Shown piece by piece: positions 16,118 to 26,154 of a stretch of 34,128 nt of DNA. Source of the DNA: an uncultured Pelagibacteraceae bacterium (GTDB lineage Bacteria; Pseudomonadota; Alphaproteobacteria; Pelagibacterales; Pelagibacteraceae); NCBI GenBank assembly GCA_902597515.1, contig CACJYB010000008.1:1-34128 (forward strand). Reading direction: 5' to 3'. The position numbers and the translations under genes were made by a program. A model generated the notes under the pieces. The model saw nothing but the letters and a program-made list of their open reading frames with translations. It had not been told where the DNA came from and ran no database searches. Position 1 is the stretch's first letter. The number at the start of each line of letters is the position of its first letter.

Positions 16118-16811
16118 AAAAGAAAAAATTTCAAAAGATAATATCGTTAAATTTCCATCTAAGCTATCTGATTTGGAAAAAGAAATTGAAGCAGTAATTT
16201 TTGCTGCTGCTGAACCATTAGATGTTGATACAATCGAAAGCAAAGTTACTAAAAAAGGTAGCGTACCTAAATCATTAGAAAAGTTGCAGCAAGAATACTC
16301 TAAACGTGGAATTAATCTAGTTTGCATAAAAGAAAAGTGGTCTTTCAGAACTTCTCCTAATTTGTCAAATATTATGTCACAAGAAAGGACGGTCGAAAAA
16401 AAACTTTCTAGAGCTGCTGTTGAGACTTTAGCCATAATCGTTTATCACCAACCTGTTACTAGAGCTGAGATTGAGGAGATAAGAGGTGTTGCATTTGGAA
16501 CGAATACTCTTGAAATATTGATGGAACTCAACTGGGTGAAACCAGGAGGTCGTAAAGATGTACCAGGTAGACCAATTCAGTATGTTACAACTGATGAATT
16601 TTTAAGTCATTTTAATCTTCAAAAATTATCTGATTTGCCTACAATTGATGAATTAGGTGCTGCTGGATTAATTGACAGTTCTAGTGTTGATAATGCAATT
16701 TTTGGAACTGGAAAATTTTACAAAGAAAAACAAGAAGAAAAAAAAGAGGATATTTATTCTAATATTGACGAGATGTTAAACAGCACTCTTGATACAGAAG
16801 AGAAAGATTAA
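16110..16811 (+). CDS. scpB: segregation and condensation protein B
   Basis: Winged-helix partner of ScpA in the SMC-ScpAB condensin complex, 233 residues. Two tandem winged helices are indicated by LEKEIEAVIFAAAEPLDVDTI and by the hallmark AVETLAIIVYHQPVTRAEIEEIRG. GRKDVPGRPIQYVTT is the conserved end of the second domain. The acidic C-terminal tail (after about 205) is low complexity. The start overlaps scpA by 8 bases; tatA follows after 47 bases. Confidence 0.93.
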   Translation: MIKKEKISKDNIVKFPSKLSDLEKEIEAVIFAAAEPLDVDTIESKVTKKGSVPKSLEKLQQEYSKRGINLVCIKEKWSFRTSPNLSNIMSQERTVEKKLSRAAVETLAIIVYHQPVTRAEIEEIRGVAFGTNTLEILMELNWVKPGGRKDVPGRPIQYVTTDEFLSHFNLQKLSDLPTIDELGAAGLIDSSSVDNAIFGTGKFYKEKQEEKKEDIYSNIDEMLNSTLDTEEKD

Positions 16812-16858
16812 CAAAAAAGTAACTTTTAAATTAAGCATAAAAAGGTTATAAGTTTTTC

Positions 16859-17059
16859 ATGAGCATAGGAATTTGGCAAATAGCAATCGTAGTTATATTA
16901 GTAGTCTTATTATTTGGACGAGGTAAAATCTCTAGTCTGATGGGTGATGTAGCTAAGGGAATTAAAAGTTTCAAAAAAGGAATGGCGTCAGATGTCACTG
17001 ACGATACAGAGCCAAAAAATATATCCGACGAAAATAAAGACTCAGAAAACAAAGATTAA
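16859..17059 (+). CDS. tatA: Tat translocase subunit TatA
   Basis: Pore-forming subunit of the twin-arginine translocase, 66 residues. A short membrane helix (about 3-19: [15 protein letters not shown]) ends in the FGRGKI hinge, followed by an amphipathic helix ([17 protein letters not shown]) and an acidic tail. It begins a tatABC cluster that exports folded proteins. The 47-base gap upstream could hold a weak promoter, but I see no convincing one. Confidence 0.93.
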   Translation: MSIGIWQIAIVVILVVLLFGRGKISSLMGDVAKGIKSFKKGMASDVTDDTEPKNISDENKDSENKD

Positions 17060-17064
17060 ATCAC

Positions 17065-17286
17065 ATGCCTACTATTGGTTGGTTTGAGATATTAATTGTT
17101 GTTGGTATTGCAATTGTTGTTCTTGGTCCTAAAGATTTTCCAATCATGTTAAAGAAAGCAGGTTCTTGGATAGGGACTGCAAAAAGATATGTGAGCAATA
17201 TTCAGAATGAAGTTTCAAATTTAGATATTGATGATGAAAAAATTGATAATGAAATAAAAAAAGAAACAAAAAAAGATGAGCAATGA
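17065..17286 (+). CDS. tatB: Tat translocase subunit TatB
   Basis: Substrate-receptor partner of TatC, 73 residues. It starts MPTIGWFEILIVVGIAIVVLGP, with the Glu8 and the GP hinge typical of TatB, followed by an amphipathic helix (LKKAGSWIGTAKRYVSNIQNE). It is much shorter than E. coli TatB (171 residues), in line with the compact genome. It overlaps tatC by 11 bases. Confidence 0.92.
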   Translation: MPTIGWFEILIVVGIAIVVLGPKDFPIMLKKAGSWIGTAKRYVSNIQNEVSNLDIDDEKIDNEIKKETKKDEQ

Positions 17287-18046
17287 AGAAAATGAAGGTG
17301 GATTTGTTAGCCATCTAACAGAACTAAGAAAAAGATTAATACATAGTTTTATATTTCTAATAATCTTTTTTGTTATTTGTTATATTTTTGCAGAACATAT
17401 CTATGGTTTTTTAGTTGATCCTTTTGCTCAAGCGGTAAAAGATGATGGATCTGATAGAAGGCTTATTTTTACCGCCTTACAGGAAACTTTTTTAACGTAT
17501 ATCAAGGTATCTTTTTTCACAGCTTTTTTCGTGACCTGTCCATTTATTCTAATGCAAATATGGAAATTTATTGCCCCAGGTTTATATAAACATGAAAAAG
17601 TTGCTATACTTCCATACCTTATCTTAACACCAATTCTTTTCTTTTTGGGAGGTATGCTAGTTTATTATTTGATAATGCCTCTAGCTATTAAATTCTTTTT
17701 ATCATTTGAAAGTACAGGAATGTCTACAAGTCTACCAATTCAATTAGAAGCCAAAGTAAATGAATACTTGTCACTTGTTATGAAGTTAATTTTCGCATTT
17801 GGAATAAGTTTCCAACTACCTATAGTCTTAAGTTTGTTAGCAAGAATAGGTGTTGTTGACAGTCAATTTCTAAAAGAAAGAAGAAAGTATGTTGTAGTAA
17901 TTATATTTGCTGCTGCTGCATTGCTTACACCACCAGATCCAATTACTCAAATAGGTTTAGCTATTCCTTTATTAATTTTATATGAATTATCAATATTTTC
18001 AGTAAAATTTATAGAAAACAAAAATTTAGAAAAGACTGATGCATAA
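17276..18046 (+). CDS. tatC: Tat translocase subunit TatC
   Basis: Polytopic receptor for twin-arginine signal peptides, 256 residues with six predicted membrane helices. The N-terminal cytoplasmic segment [15 protein letters not shown] is the family signature and contains the glutamate needed for signal recognition. [23 protein letters not shown] in the C-terminal half is also diagnostic. It overlaps tatB (11 bases) and serS (8 bases). A Tat-type signal appears in the M48 protein near the end of the window. Confidence 0.96.
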   Translation: MSNEENEGGFVSHLTELRKRLIHSFIFLIIFFVICYIFAEHIYGFLVDPFAQAVKDDGSDRRLIFTALQETFLTYIKVSFFTAFFVTCPFILMQIWKFIAPGLYKHEKVAILPYLILTPILFFLGGMLVYYLIMPLAIKFFLSFESTGMSTSLPIQLEAKVNEYLSLVMKLIFAFGISFQLPIVLSLLARIGVVDSQFLKERRKYVVVIIFAAAALLTPPDPITQIGLAIPLLILYELSIFSVKFIENKNLEKTDA

Positions 18047-19298
18047 TTTAAAAGAAATTAGAAAAGACTATTCAAAATTTGAAAAAGATCTTGAAAAGCG
18101 TTCAGTTAAAATTGATTTTAATAATTTAAAAAAGCTTGATGAATTAAATAGAGATTTAATTCAAAAGAAAGAAAATTTAGAAAAAGAAAAAAAAGATATT
18201 TCAAAATCTAAAGATGAAAGTTTATTTAAAAAATCTAAAGAAATCTCTACTGAATTAGAGAAGATCGCTGAGCAACAAAAAAATACTAAAACTGAATTAG
18301 ATAACATTTTATCAAGTATACCAAACATACCTCATCAGGATGTTCCAAATGGAAAAGATGAAAATGACAATGTGGAAGTTTTAAAAGCAGGTAAAGTTCC
18401 TGAATTTGATTTTAAACCCAAATCTCACTACGAACTTGGAGAAAATTTAGGTATGCTTGATTTTGATCTTGCAACAAAAACAACTGGATCAAGATTTGTA
18501 TTTGTTAAAAAAGAGTTAGCATTACTAGAACGAGCTTTATCTAACTTTATGCTAGATACTCATATTGTTAAAAATGGTTATCAAGAGATTTCACCTCCGT
18601 TGATTGCCTCTGATAATACAATGTATGGAACAGGTCAATTACCAAAATTTGAAAATGATCAATTTGAAATAAAATTTGATGAAGGATCTGATAGAAAATT
18701 TTTAATTCCAACTGCTGAAGTAATTTTAACAAACATCGTTAAAGATAAAATTGTAGACCAAAAAGATTTACCAATGAGATTTGTTGCCTCAACACCTTGT
18801 TTTAGAAAAGAAGCCGGCAGTTATGGAAAAGATACTAAAGGAATGATTAGGCAACATCAATTTTATAAGGTTGAGATGGTTAGTATTGTAGAGAAAGAAA
18901 ATTGCCTAGAAGAATTAGAGCGAATGACGAACTGTGCAACAGATATTCTTGATAAGCTTGAGTTACCCTATAGAAAAGTAATTTTATGTTCAGGTGATAT
19001 GGGTTTTAGTGCAGAAAAAACTTATGATATTGAAGTGTGGTTACCATCAGAAAACAAGTATCGTGAAATATCATCATGCTCTTCTTGTTCAACATTTCAG
19101 GCACAAAGAATGAAATCAAGATATAAAAATAAAAACAAGGAAACTGTTTTTGTTGGAACATTAAATGGAAGTGGTTTAGCTGTGGGTAGAACTTTAATTG
19201 CTGTATTAGAAAACTATCAACAAAAAGATGGTTCGATTATTGTTCCTAAGGTACTGCGACCGTATATGAATAATTTGGAATTGATTTCAGCTAAATAA
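18039..19298 (+). CDS. serS: seryl-tRNA synthetase
   Basis: Class II synthetase (419 residues). An N-terminal tRNA-binding coiled coil (about 1-110, lysine/glutamate rich) precedes the catalytic domain. Motif 1 lies around [11 protein letters not shown], the serine-binding TAEVILTN is present, motif 2 is [17 protein letters not shown] with [14 protein letters not shown], and motif 3 is [20 protein letters not shown]. Length is normal. It is coupled to tatC by an 8-base overlap. Confidence 0.96.
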   Translation: MHNLKEIRKDYSKFEKDLEKRSVKIDFNNLKKLDELNRDLIQKKENLEKEKKDISKSKDESLFKKSKEISTELEKIAEQQKNTKTELDNILSSIPNIPHQDVPNGKDENDNVEVLKAGKVPEFDFKPKSHYELGENLGMLDFDLATKTTGSRFVFVKKELALLERALSNFMLDTHIVKNGYQEISPPLIASDNTMYGTGQLPKFENDQFEIKFDEGSDRKFLIPTAEVILTNIVKDKIVDQKDLPMRFVASTPCFRKEAGSYGKDTKGMIRQHQFYKVEMVSIVEKENCLEELERMTNCATDILDKLELPYRKVILCSGDMGFSAEKTYDIEVWLPSENKYREISSCSSCSTFQAQRMKSRYKNKNKETVFVGTLNGSGLAVGRTLIAVLENYQQKDGSIIVPKVLRPYMNNLELISAK

Positions 19299-19343
19299 AG
19301 TTGTTTTAATTACACAGATAGTATAAGTATTCACATAATTTAT

Positions 19344-19349
19344 AAGGAG
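19344..19349 (+). promoter_or_regulatory. strong Shine-Dalgarno of yajC
   Basis: AAGGAG lies 4 bases before the yajC ATG at 19354. It stands out because most starts in this window have no comparable ribosome-binding site and rely on coupling. A weak possible promoter (TTGTTT at 19301, TATAAG at 19322, spacer 15) precedes it. Confidence 0.6.
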
Positions 19350-19353
19350 ATTT

Positions 19354-19647
19354 ATGGAAGGCTCAGGAATAGGACAATTTATACCGTTAATTTTAATTTT
19401 TGTTATTTTTTATTTTTTCTTAATCAGACCACAGCAAAAAAAAGTTAAAGAGCACAAAGCAATGGTTGAAAGTCTTAAGAGAGGTGACAAGGTTGTTACT
19501 TCTGGTGGAATTACAGGTACTGTGGAGAGACTTATAGACAATGATAAAGTTGAAGTAGAAATTGCTGAAAACGTAAAAGTTGAGATAGTTAAATCAACTG
19601 GTATTCAAAGTCTTGTTAATACAAATACTCAAGAAGTTAAAAAATAA
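19354..19647 (+). CDS. yajC: preprotein translocase subunit YajC
   Basis: Small membrane protein of the SecDF-YajC accessory complex, 97 residues. One membrane helix (about 6-24, FIPLILIFVIFYFFLI) leads into RPQQKKVKEHKAMVESLKRGDKVVTSGGITG, the family signature. It is followed 14 bases later by secD. It begins a new translational unit after a 55-base gap from serS. Confidence 0.95.
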   Translation: MEGSGIGQFIPLILIFVIFYFFLIRPQQKKVKEHKAMVESLKRGDKVVTSGGITGTVERLIDNDKVEVEIAENVKVEIVKSTGIQSLVNTNTQEVKK

Positions 19648-19661
19648 TTATTTTTAGTTAA

Positions 19662-21215
19662 GTGCTTTATTTCTCTAAGTTAAGAATTTTATTTATAACT
19701 CTTTTTTCAGTTTTATTTATTTTAATTGCTTCATCAAATCTTTTTAAATTTGATGATAATTTTTTTGATAAAAAAATTAATCTAGGACTAGACCTTCAGG
19801 GTGGATCGTATCTATTACTTGAGATTGATAATGAACCTGTAATTGAACAAAAATTACAAAACCTAACAACAACAATTAGAAATTACTTCAAAGAAAAAAA
19901 TATTAAAATCAACAACATAAAAATAGATAATCAGAATATTTTTTTTAATGTAACAGATAAAAATAAGCAATCTGTCTTAGATGTTTTTCAGGATGAAAAT
20001 AGTGACCTTAACCCTTATTACCCAAGATTTAAATCACATCAGTTAGAAATTGAAGACACAGGATTAAATTTTAAAGTCAATTTTTCAAGACAGGGTTTAA
20101 TTAAACTTAAAACTTCTTCTCAAGATCAAGCTATAGAAATTGTTAGAAGGAGAGTAGATGAGGTTGGAACTAATGAGCCAAATATACTCAAAAGAGGAAA
20201 CAACAGAATTTTAGTAGAGCTTCCTGGATTAGATGATCCAATGAGAATAAAATCATTACTTGGTAAAACTGCAAACCTTACTTTTCGATTTGTAACAAAT
20301 GACGAAAATGATCGTTTTGGTGTTGAAAAGTTAAAATTTGAAAATGGTCTAGAAGAAGCCACAGTCAGTAAAAGAATTATAATAAGCGGTGAAAACTTAC
20401 TTGATGCTCAACCAAAAATGGACACGCAATCTAACCAAACAATTGTTTCATTTAGTTTAGATAGAGTAGGAGCAAAAAGGTTTGGTAAGGCAACTTCAAC
20501 TGGTATTGGAAAGCAATTAGCAATTGTTTTAGATGGTAAAATTATTAGTGCACCTGTTGTTAGAGATACGATTGCTAGTGGATCTGGTCAGATAAGTGGT
20601 GGCTTTACTTTTCAAACAGCAACGGATCTAGCTTTATTATTAAGATCAGGAGCGTTACCAGCACCATTAGAAATAATTGAAGAAAGAACGGTTGGGCCTG
20701 ATCTTGGACAAGACTCAATTAATGCAGGAATGATTGCTTTGGCAATAGGTTTTATGTTGGTTATAATTTTTATGTTCGTTAAATATAAAATTTTTGGATT
20801 GATAACTAATGTGACACTAATAGTTAATTTGTTTATTCTTTTGGGTATTTTAACTTTATTTGAAGCTACTTTAACATTGCCTGGTATTGCAGGAATTATT
20901 TTAACCGTAGGTATGGCAGTTGATGCAAATGTTTTAATTTTTGAGAGAATTAAAGAAGAATTAAAAGACGAGACTAATAATATTTTGGCTTTTGATGGCG
21001 GTTATACTAAATCAAGAACAGCAATTTTAGATGCCAATATTACCACATTATTAGCTGCAATTATTTTATTTTTCATGGGTTCAGGTCCAGTGAAAGGTTT
21101 TGCTGTAACTTTAGGAGTTGGAATATTTACAACGCTATTTTCAGTCTATTTCATAGCAAGATTGTTCACTAGTATTTATGTGTCAAGAAATAAAGATAAG
21201 GAAAAATTAATCTAA
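19662..21215 (+). CDS. secD: protein translocase subunit SecD
   Basis: Proton-motive-force-dependent partner of SecF that pulls exported proteins through SecYEG, 517 residues. It has an N-terminal helix (about 8-26), then LGLDLQGGSYLLLEID (41-56) and a large periplasmic domain with ELPGLDDP. The C-terminal membrane bundle includes GMAVDANVLIFERIKEE (417-433), the conserved TM4 motif. The start codon is GTG at 19662. No better ATG exists upstream of the first helix. The secF ATG overlaps the stop (TAATG). Confidence 0.96.
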   Translation: MLYFSKLRILFITLFSVLFILIASSNLFKFDDNFFDKKINLGLDLQGGSYLLLEIDNEPVIEQKLQNLTTTIRNYFKEKNIKINNIKIDNQNIFFNVTDKNKQSVLDVFQDENSDLNPYYPRFKSHQLEIEDTGLNFKVNFSRQGLIKLKTSSQDQAIEIVRRRVDEVGTNEPNILKRGNNRILVELPGLDDPMRIKSLLGKTANLTFRFVTNDENDRFGVEKLKFENGLEEATVSKRIIISGENLLDAQPKMDTQSNQTIVSFSLDRVGAKRFGKATSTGIGKQLAIVLDGKIISAPVVRDTIASGSGQISGGFTFQTATDLALLLRSGALPAPLEIIEERTVGPDLGQDSINAGMIALAIGFMLVIIFMFVKYKIFGLITNVTLIVNLFILLGILTLFEATLTLPGIAGIILTVGMAVDANVLIFERIKEELKDETNNILAFDGGYTKSRTAILDANITTLLAAIILFFMGSGPVKGFAVTLGVGIFTTLFSVYFIARLFTSIYVSRNKDKEKLI

Positions 21216-22105
21216 TGATTGCCTTTAATAAATATTATAATCACTTTAATTTACTTTCATCAGTATTAATTGTTGTTTCATTATTACTGTTAATATTTAA
21301 AGGGCTTAATTTTGGTATAGACTTTAAAGGTGGGACATTAATTGAACTAAGAGCTTCAGATTCTAAAATAAATGTAAGTTCATTAAGAGATAGATTTAAT
21401 CAAATGGATTTAGGAGATGTCTCAGTGAAGAAATTTGGCAATGAAACAGATTTTTTAGTAAAATTTGAAAATAAAGATAATAAAAAGAATATTATTGAAG
21501 AAATTAAGACTAATTTAGATAAATCTTTTGGAAATAACTATGATTTTAGAAGGGTAGAGAATGTTGGGCCAAAGGTAAGTGCTGAATTACTAAAATCAGG
21601 AGTTATAGCAATATCATTGTCATTAGCATTAATGTTAATTTATATTTGGATAAGATTTGAATGGCAATTTAGTTTGGGTGCAATTTTAGCTTTGTTTCAT
21701 GATGTTATTGTAACTTTAGGAGTTTTTTCATTATTTAGTTTAGAAATAAACTTATCAATAATTGCAGCTGTGTTAACAATAGTAGGATATTCAATGAATG
21801 ATACTGTAGTTATTTTTGACCGTGTGCGAGAAAATTTAAGAAAATATTCAGATATAAAAATTTTTGAATTAACTAATATTTCTATCAATGAAACTTTGTC
21901 TAGAACTATAATAACTTCTGCAACTACTTTACTCGCTTTATTAGCAATTTATTTTTTTGGCGGAGAAATATTAAAAGGTTTTTCACTAGCAATGATACTT
22001 GGCGTTGTTTTTGGAACTTATTCTTCTATTTATATTGCTAACACTGTTTTAGTTAGACTTAGAGTTTCTCAAAAAACTGTTCTTAGAGAAGACGATCAGA
22101 AATAA
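21215..22105 (+). CDS. secF: protein translocase subunit SecF
   Basis: Second subunit of the SecDF export motor, 296 residues with six membrane helices. LNFGIDFKGGTLIELR (31-46) is the N-terminal signature, VENVGPKVSAELLKSG precedes the membrane bundle, and GYSMNDTVVIFDRVREN is the conserved TM4 motif. It is coupled to secD by a one-base overlap. Its stop lies one base from the stop of the convergent PuuD-like gene. Confidence 0.96.
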   Translation: MIAFNKYYNHFNLLSSVLIVVSLLLLIFKGLNFGIDFKGGTLIELRASDSKINVSSLRDRFNQMDLGDVSVKKFGNETDFLVKFENKDNKKNIIEEIKTNLDKSFGNNYDFRRVENVGPKVSAELLKSGVIAISLSLALMLIYIWIRFEWQFSLGAILALFHDVIVTLGVFSLFSLEINLSIIAAVLTIVGYSMNDTVVIFDRVRENLRKYSDIKIFELTNISINETLSRTIITSATTLLALLAIYFFGGEILKGFSLAMILGVVFGTYSSIYIANTVLVRLRVSQKTVLREDDQK

Positions 22106-22106
22106 A

Positions 22107-22709
22107 TTAATATATATTTTGTGCAGCTACCATTGAAAGTAGCATAGGTAAAGATAACAAGGTATTTGTTCTTGAGAATAGCATCGCAGTTTTAGCTGAC
22201 TTAGCTTTTGTATCTGGATCACTCTCTACTATTCCTAAGGCCCTTTTTTGATTTGGCCAAATTACAAACCACACATTAAAAGCCATTATAATTCCTAACC
22301 ACATTCCAATTCCAATTGCAGTATGTTTTGGAACACCTGAGCCAATACTAAGAGTCATTGCATCATGAAGATATCCATTAAGAAGGGCAAGAATTAAACC
22401 TGAAATAACAGTTAATGCAGCAGCCCATCTGAAGTAAAATAATGCTGCTGGTGCTATTACTTTACCAATGGCTGGTTTTTGTTCATCTGGAATTTTTCCC
22501 ATGTTAGGAATCTGAACAAAATTGAAATACCACAATAATCCAATCCACATAATTGCAACAATTACATGTATGTATCTAAACAACCAGCTCCAGAATAACG
22601 TATCAAAAGCAATTCCACCGTTTAAATAAAATAATCCCAAAAACAAAATGATTGCTAACGCAAGTGATGCGTGAACTGTTTTTGATAATGATGATAATAA
22701 ACTGCTCAT
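22107..22709 (-). CDS. PuuD-like (DUF989) membrane protein without cytochrome c domain
   Basis: A 200-residue integral membrane protein with about five to six helices. The segment FWSWLFRYIHVIVAIMWIGLLW (39-60) resembles the helix of urate hydroxylase PuuD that carries a conserved histidine (His48 here), and FNVWFVIWPNQK is also family-like. Full PuuD proteins carry an additional C-terminal cytochrome c domain, which is absent here, with no CxxCH motif. No purine-degradation gene lies nearby, so urate oxidation is unproven and a role as a haem-containing or quinone-linked membrane domain is equally possible. It lies 49 bases downstream of uvrA on the same strand. Confidence 0.7.
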   Translation of the reverse strand: MSSLLSSLSKTVHASLALAIILFLGLFYLNGGIAFDTLFWSWLFRYIHVIVAIMWIGLLWYFNFVQIPNMGKIPDEQKPAIGKVIAPAALFYFRWAAALTVISGLILALLNGYLHDAMTLSIGSGVPKHTAIGIGMWLGIIMAFNVWFVIWPNQKRALGIVESDPDTKAKSAKTAMLFSRTNTLLSLPMLLSMVAAQNIY

Positions 22710-22758
22710 GATTCTTATAAACTATACACTAATTTTTAAATTTTTTTAAGTTTTTAAT

Positions 22759-25611
22759 CTAGGTCAAAAGTGGTTTTAAAAATTGACCGGTATAACTGTC
22801 CTTAACCTTGCATACTTCCTCAGGTTTTCCTTCGGCGACAATATTACCTCCTTTTACACCTCCTTCAGGACCCATATCCACAATGTAATCTGCTGTTTTA
22901 ATTACATCTAGATTATGTTCAATGACAACTACAGTATTCCCAAGTTTTACAAATGTATGAAGTATTTCTAAAAGTTTTTTTATATCATGTTGATGCAAAC
23001 CTGTAGTTGGTTCATCTAAAATATACATAGTTCTTCCTGTTGATCTTTTTGAAAGTTCTTTTGCAAGCTTAATTCGTTGTGCTTCTCCTCCTGATAGTGT
23101 AGTTGCTTGCTGACCAATTTTTATATAACCCAGTCCAACTTTTTTTAAAGTTAACAATTTTGTTTTTATATTTGATATATTTTCAAAATATTCACATCCT
23201 TCATCAACAGACATATCTAAAACATCTGCAATACTTTTACCTTTAAATTTGATTTCCAAAGTTTCTCTATTATATCTTGTCCCTTTACACTCATCGCACT
23301 GTATATAAACATCAGGCAAAAAATGCATTTCATATGTAATTACCCCATCACCCTCACAAGCCTCACATCTACCCCCTTTAACATTAAAAGAAAATCTTCC
23401 TGGTTTATATCCTCTAGTTTTAGCTTCTGGTAAACTTGTAAACCAATCTCTAATAGGTCCAAAGGCTCCTGTATATGTTGCTGGATTTGATCTAGGCGTC
23501 CTACCAATAGGGGATTGGTCAATATCAATGATTTTATCAATTAACTCTACACCTTTATAACCTTTAAATGATTTAGGTGCTTTTCTTGCTTTATTATTTA
23601 AAGTTAGATTTAAAGCATGAAACAATGTTTGTAATATTAGGGTAGATTTTCCACTTCCGGAAACACCAGTCACACAAGTAAAGGTTCCAGTTGGAATTTT
23701 AAGATTAACGTTATTTAAATTATTTCCACTTGCACCATTTATTTCAACAAATCTTCCATTTTTAGCTAAACGTCGTGATTTTGGAATTTCAATAGTTTTT
23801 TTATTAGCAAGATACTGACCTGTGATACTATTTTTATCTTTTTTTAAATCTTCATATGAACCTTGTGCTGTTATCTCTCCTCCATTACTTCCAGCTTCAG
23901 GACCAAGATCAATAATATGATCTGCATTTTCCATTGTTTCTGTATCATGCTCAACAACAATGACCGTATTGCCAAGATCTCGTAATCTTTTTAATGCATT
24001 TATTAGCTTCACATTATCTTTTTGGTGTAATCCAATTGAAGGCTCATCCAAAACATATAATACACCTGTCAAACCTGATCCAATCTGTGAAGCTAATCTT
24101 ATTCTTTGAGCTTCACCACCTGATAAAGTTCCAGATTCTCTAGACAATGTTAAATAATCTAAACCAACGTTAAGAAGAAAATTTAATCTTTCATTTATTT
24201 CTTTTAAAACATGTTCAGCAATTTTAAATTGTCTTTTATCAAGATTATTTTCTAAATTTTTAAACCATTCTGATGCATCTAAAATAGATTTTTTTGTTAC
24301 CTCACTAATATTTAGATCATTGATTTTTACACATAAAGCCTCCTCTTTTAATCTGTCACCATTACATGCTTCGCAAGCGGTATCAGATTGATATTCAGCT
24401 ATTGCTTCTCTTTTCCATTCACTATCAGATTCTAAAAATCTTCTTTCAAGATTATTAATCACACCTTCAAAAGTTTTTTTATAAGAATATTTCTCGTAAC
24501 CATCATCATAATTGAATTTAATTTCATCTTCATCTGAACCATAAAGAATAATATCTTTTATTTTTTTAGGCAATTTTTTCCATTTTTCATCTAAAGAAAA
24601 ACCATAATGTTTTGCTAAAGATGCTAAAGTTTGAGCATAATATAATGTGGTTGATTTTGACCAAGGTTCTATTGCTCCATCTGCTAAACTTTTTCTTTCA
24701 TCAGGCACAACTAAATTTGGATCAACATTTAACTTCATACCAATTCCTTCACACTCTTCACAAGCTCCATAGGGACTGTTAAATGAAAAAAGTCTTGGTT
24801 CAATTTCCTCAATTGTAAAACCGCTCTCAGGACATGCAAACTTTGTAGAGTAAATTAATTTTTCAATTTTTCTAAATTTTTGAGGAAGTGTTTCATCTTC
24901 ATATTCTACAAAAACTAAACCGTTAGCTAAATTTACCGCCGTTTCAATACTTTCAGCTAACCTGTTACCAAGTTTTGAATTTAAAACTATTCTATCAACT
25001 AAGACTGAAATATCGTGTTTAAGTTTTTTATCTAGATTGGGTGATTTTTCTATATCATATAGAACATTATCAATTTTAATTTTTCTAAATCCTCTTCTTT
25101 TGTAGCTTAAAATATCTTTTTTATATTCACCTTTTCGACCTCTTACGACTGGAGCGTAAATATATATTGTTGATTTTTTTGGTAATTTTTTAACTAAATC
25201 TACTATTTGTGTGATTGTTTGGGAGGTTATTGGTTTACCTGTAAAGGGTGAGTAGGGGATGCCAGCTCTTGCATATAACACCCTCATGTAATCATAAATT
25301 TCTGTTACAGTTGCAACAGTAGATCTCGGGTTTTTTGAGGTATTTTTTTGTTCTATTGCAATAGCTGGACTTAATCCTTCTATTAAATCAACATTTGGTT
25401 TTTTCATTTTATCTAAAAATTGACGTGCATATGCAGATAAACTTTCTACATACCTTCTCTGACCCTCTGCGTATATAGTATCAAAAGCTAAAGATGATTT
25501 TCCTGACCCTGATAGACCCGTTATGACCACAAATTTGTCTTTTGGAATCTCAACAGTAACATTCTTCAAATTGTGTTCTTTAGCACCCTTAATAACTATC
25601 TTTTTCATCAT
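22759..25611 (-). CDS. uvrA: excinuclease ABC subunit A
   Basis: Damage-recognition ATPase of nucleotide excision repair, 950 residues, with two ABC modules. The first Walker A is GLSGSGKSS (32-40) and the second GVSGSGKST. Both signature motifs ([12 protein letters not shown] and [12 protein letters not shown]) and Walker B sequences ([22 protein letters not shown]) are intact. The second zinc finger (CEAC...CDEC) is complete. The first has Cys260, Cys284 and Cys287, with Ser263 in place of the fourth cysteine, a pattern I recall from other alphaproteobacterial UvrA. Two ATGs in tandem (25611, 25608) are possible starts. Confidence 0.96.
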   Translation of the reverse strand: MMKKIVIKGAKEHNLKNVTVEIPKDKFVVITGLSGSGKSSLAFDTIYAEGQRRYVESLSAYARQFLDKMKKPNVDLIEGLSPAIAIEQKNTSKNPRSTVATVTEIYDYMRVLYARAGIPYSPFTGKPITSQTITQIVDLVKKLPKKSTIYIYAPVVRGRKGEYKKDILSYKRRGFRKIKIDNVLYDIEKSPNLDKKLKHDISVLVDRIVLNSKLGNRLAESIETAVNLANGLVFVEYEDETLPQKFRKIEKLIYSTKFACPESGFTIEEIEPRLFSFNSPYGACEECEGIGMKLNVDPNLVVPDERKSLADGAIEPWSKSTTLYYAQTLASLAKHYGFSLDEKWKKLPKKIKDIILYGSDEDEIKFNYDDGYEKYSYKKTFEGVINNLERRFLESDSEWKREAIAEYQSDTACEACNGDRLKEEALCVKINDLNISEVTKKSILDASEWFKNLENNLDKRQFKIAEHVLKEINERLNFLLNVGLDYLTLSRESGTLSGGEAQRIRLASQIGSGLTGVLYVLDEPSIGLHQKDNVKLINALKRLRDLGNTVIVVEHDTETMENADHIIDLGPEAGSNGGEITAQGSYEDLKKDKNSITGQYLANKKTIEIPKSRRLAKNGRFVEINGASGNNLNNVNLKIPTGTFTCVTGVSGSGKSTLILQTLFHALNLTLNNKARKAPKSFKGYKGVELIDKIIDIDQSPIGRTPRSNPATYTGAFGPIRDWFTSLPEAKTRGYKPGRFSFNVKGGRCEACEGDGVITYEMHFLPDVYIQCDECKGTRYNRETLEIKFKGKSIADVLDMSVDEGCEYFENISNIKTKLLTLKKVGLGYIKIGQQATTLSGGEAQRIKLAKELSKRSTGRTMYILDEPTTGLHQHDIKKLLEILHTFVKLGNTVVVIEHNLDVIKTADYIVDMGPEGGVKGGNIVAEGKPEEVCKVKDSYTGQFLKPLLT

Positions 25612-25650
25612 AATTTTAGTTGCTTTGAGTTAATAAAATTAATATTCAGA

Positions 25651-25669
25651 AGAATTGTGATATAATTCT
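25651..25669. promoter_or_regulatory. inverted repeat over extended -10 promoter of ssb
   Basis: AGAATT-N7-AATTCT is a perfect 6-base-arm inverted repeat in the 88-bp gap between divergent uvrA and ssb. Inside it lies TGATATAAT (25658-25666), a textbook extended -10 with perfect TATAAT, pointing toward ssb. The arrangement could let a dimeric regulator block ssb, but it does not match the GTTC-N7-GTTC LexA box of alphaproteobacteria. Confidence 0.55.
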
Positions 25670-25699
25670 AATTAACTAATTTAACAAATATTAAATATT

Positions 25700-26149
25700 A
25701 TGGCTGGAAGTTTAAATAAAGTATTATTAATTGGTCGTTTGGGCGCAGATCCTGAAATTAAACAAATGGTAAATGGCAAAAGTGTAGCCAGATTAAGCCT
25801 TGCAACAAGTCAATCCTGGAAAGATAAAAACACAGGTGAAAAAAAAGAAAAAACTGAATGGCACCGTGTAGTTGTATTTAATGAAGGACTAGTAAACGTT
25901 GTTCAACAATATTTAAAAAAAGGTGCTCAAGTTTATGTTGAGGGACAACTCACGACAAGAAAATGGAAAGATGAACAATCGGGACAAGACAAATATTCAA
26001 CTGAAATAGTTATACAAGGATATAATTCTTCACTTACGATGTTGGGTGGGGGAAATTCTGGTGGTGGAATTCAAAATGACACAACTCAACAAAATAACAT
26101 TGAGGATTCCTCACAAGTGTCAGAGATGGATGATGAAATTCCATTTTAA
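25700..26149 (+). CDS. ssb: single-stranded DNA-binding protein
   Basis: Tetrameric ssDNA-binding protein, 149 residues. The OB fold (about 1-110) begins [20 protein letters not shown] and includes [10 protein letters not shown] and [16 protein letters not shown] Gly/Gln/Asn linker leads to the acidic partner-binding tip MDDEIPF. It is divergent from uvrA, a common pairing, and starts a run ssb-gyrA-coaD-ppi-tgt. gyrA begins 5 bases after its stop. Confidence 0.96.
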   Translation: MAGSLNKVLLIGRLGADPEIKQMVNGKSVARLSLATSQSWKDKNTGEKKEKTEWHRVVVFNEGLVNVVQQYLKKGAQVYVEGQLTTRKWKDEQSGQDKYSTEIVIQGYNSSLTMLGGGNSGGGIQNDTTQQNNIEDSSQVSEMDDEIPF

Positions 26150-26154
26150 CTTCT

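Noticed and set aside
23340-23540. 66-codon frame inside uvrA
   Set aside because: It is an alternative frame of conserved UvrA sequence with no ribosome-binding site and no neighbours in frame.
25612-25699. LexA/SOS box between uvrA and ssb
   Set aside because: Neither GTTC-N7-GTTC nor a CTGT-type palindrome is present. Only the AGAATT inverted repeat is seen.
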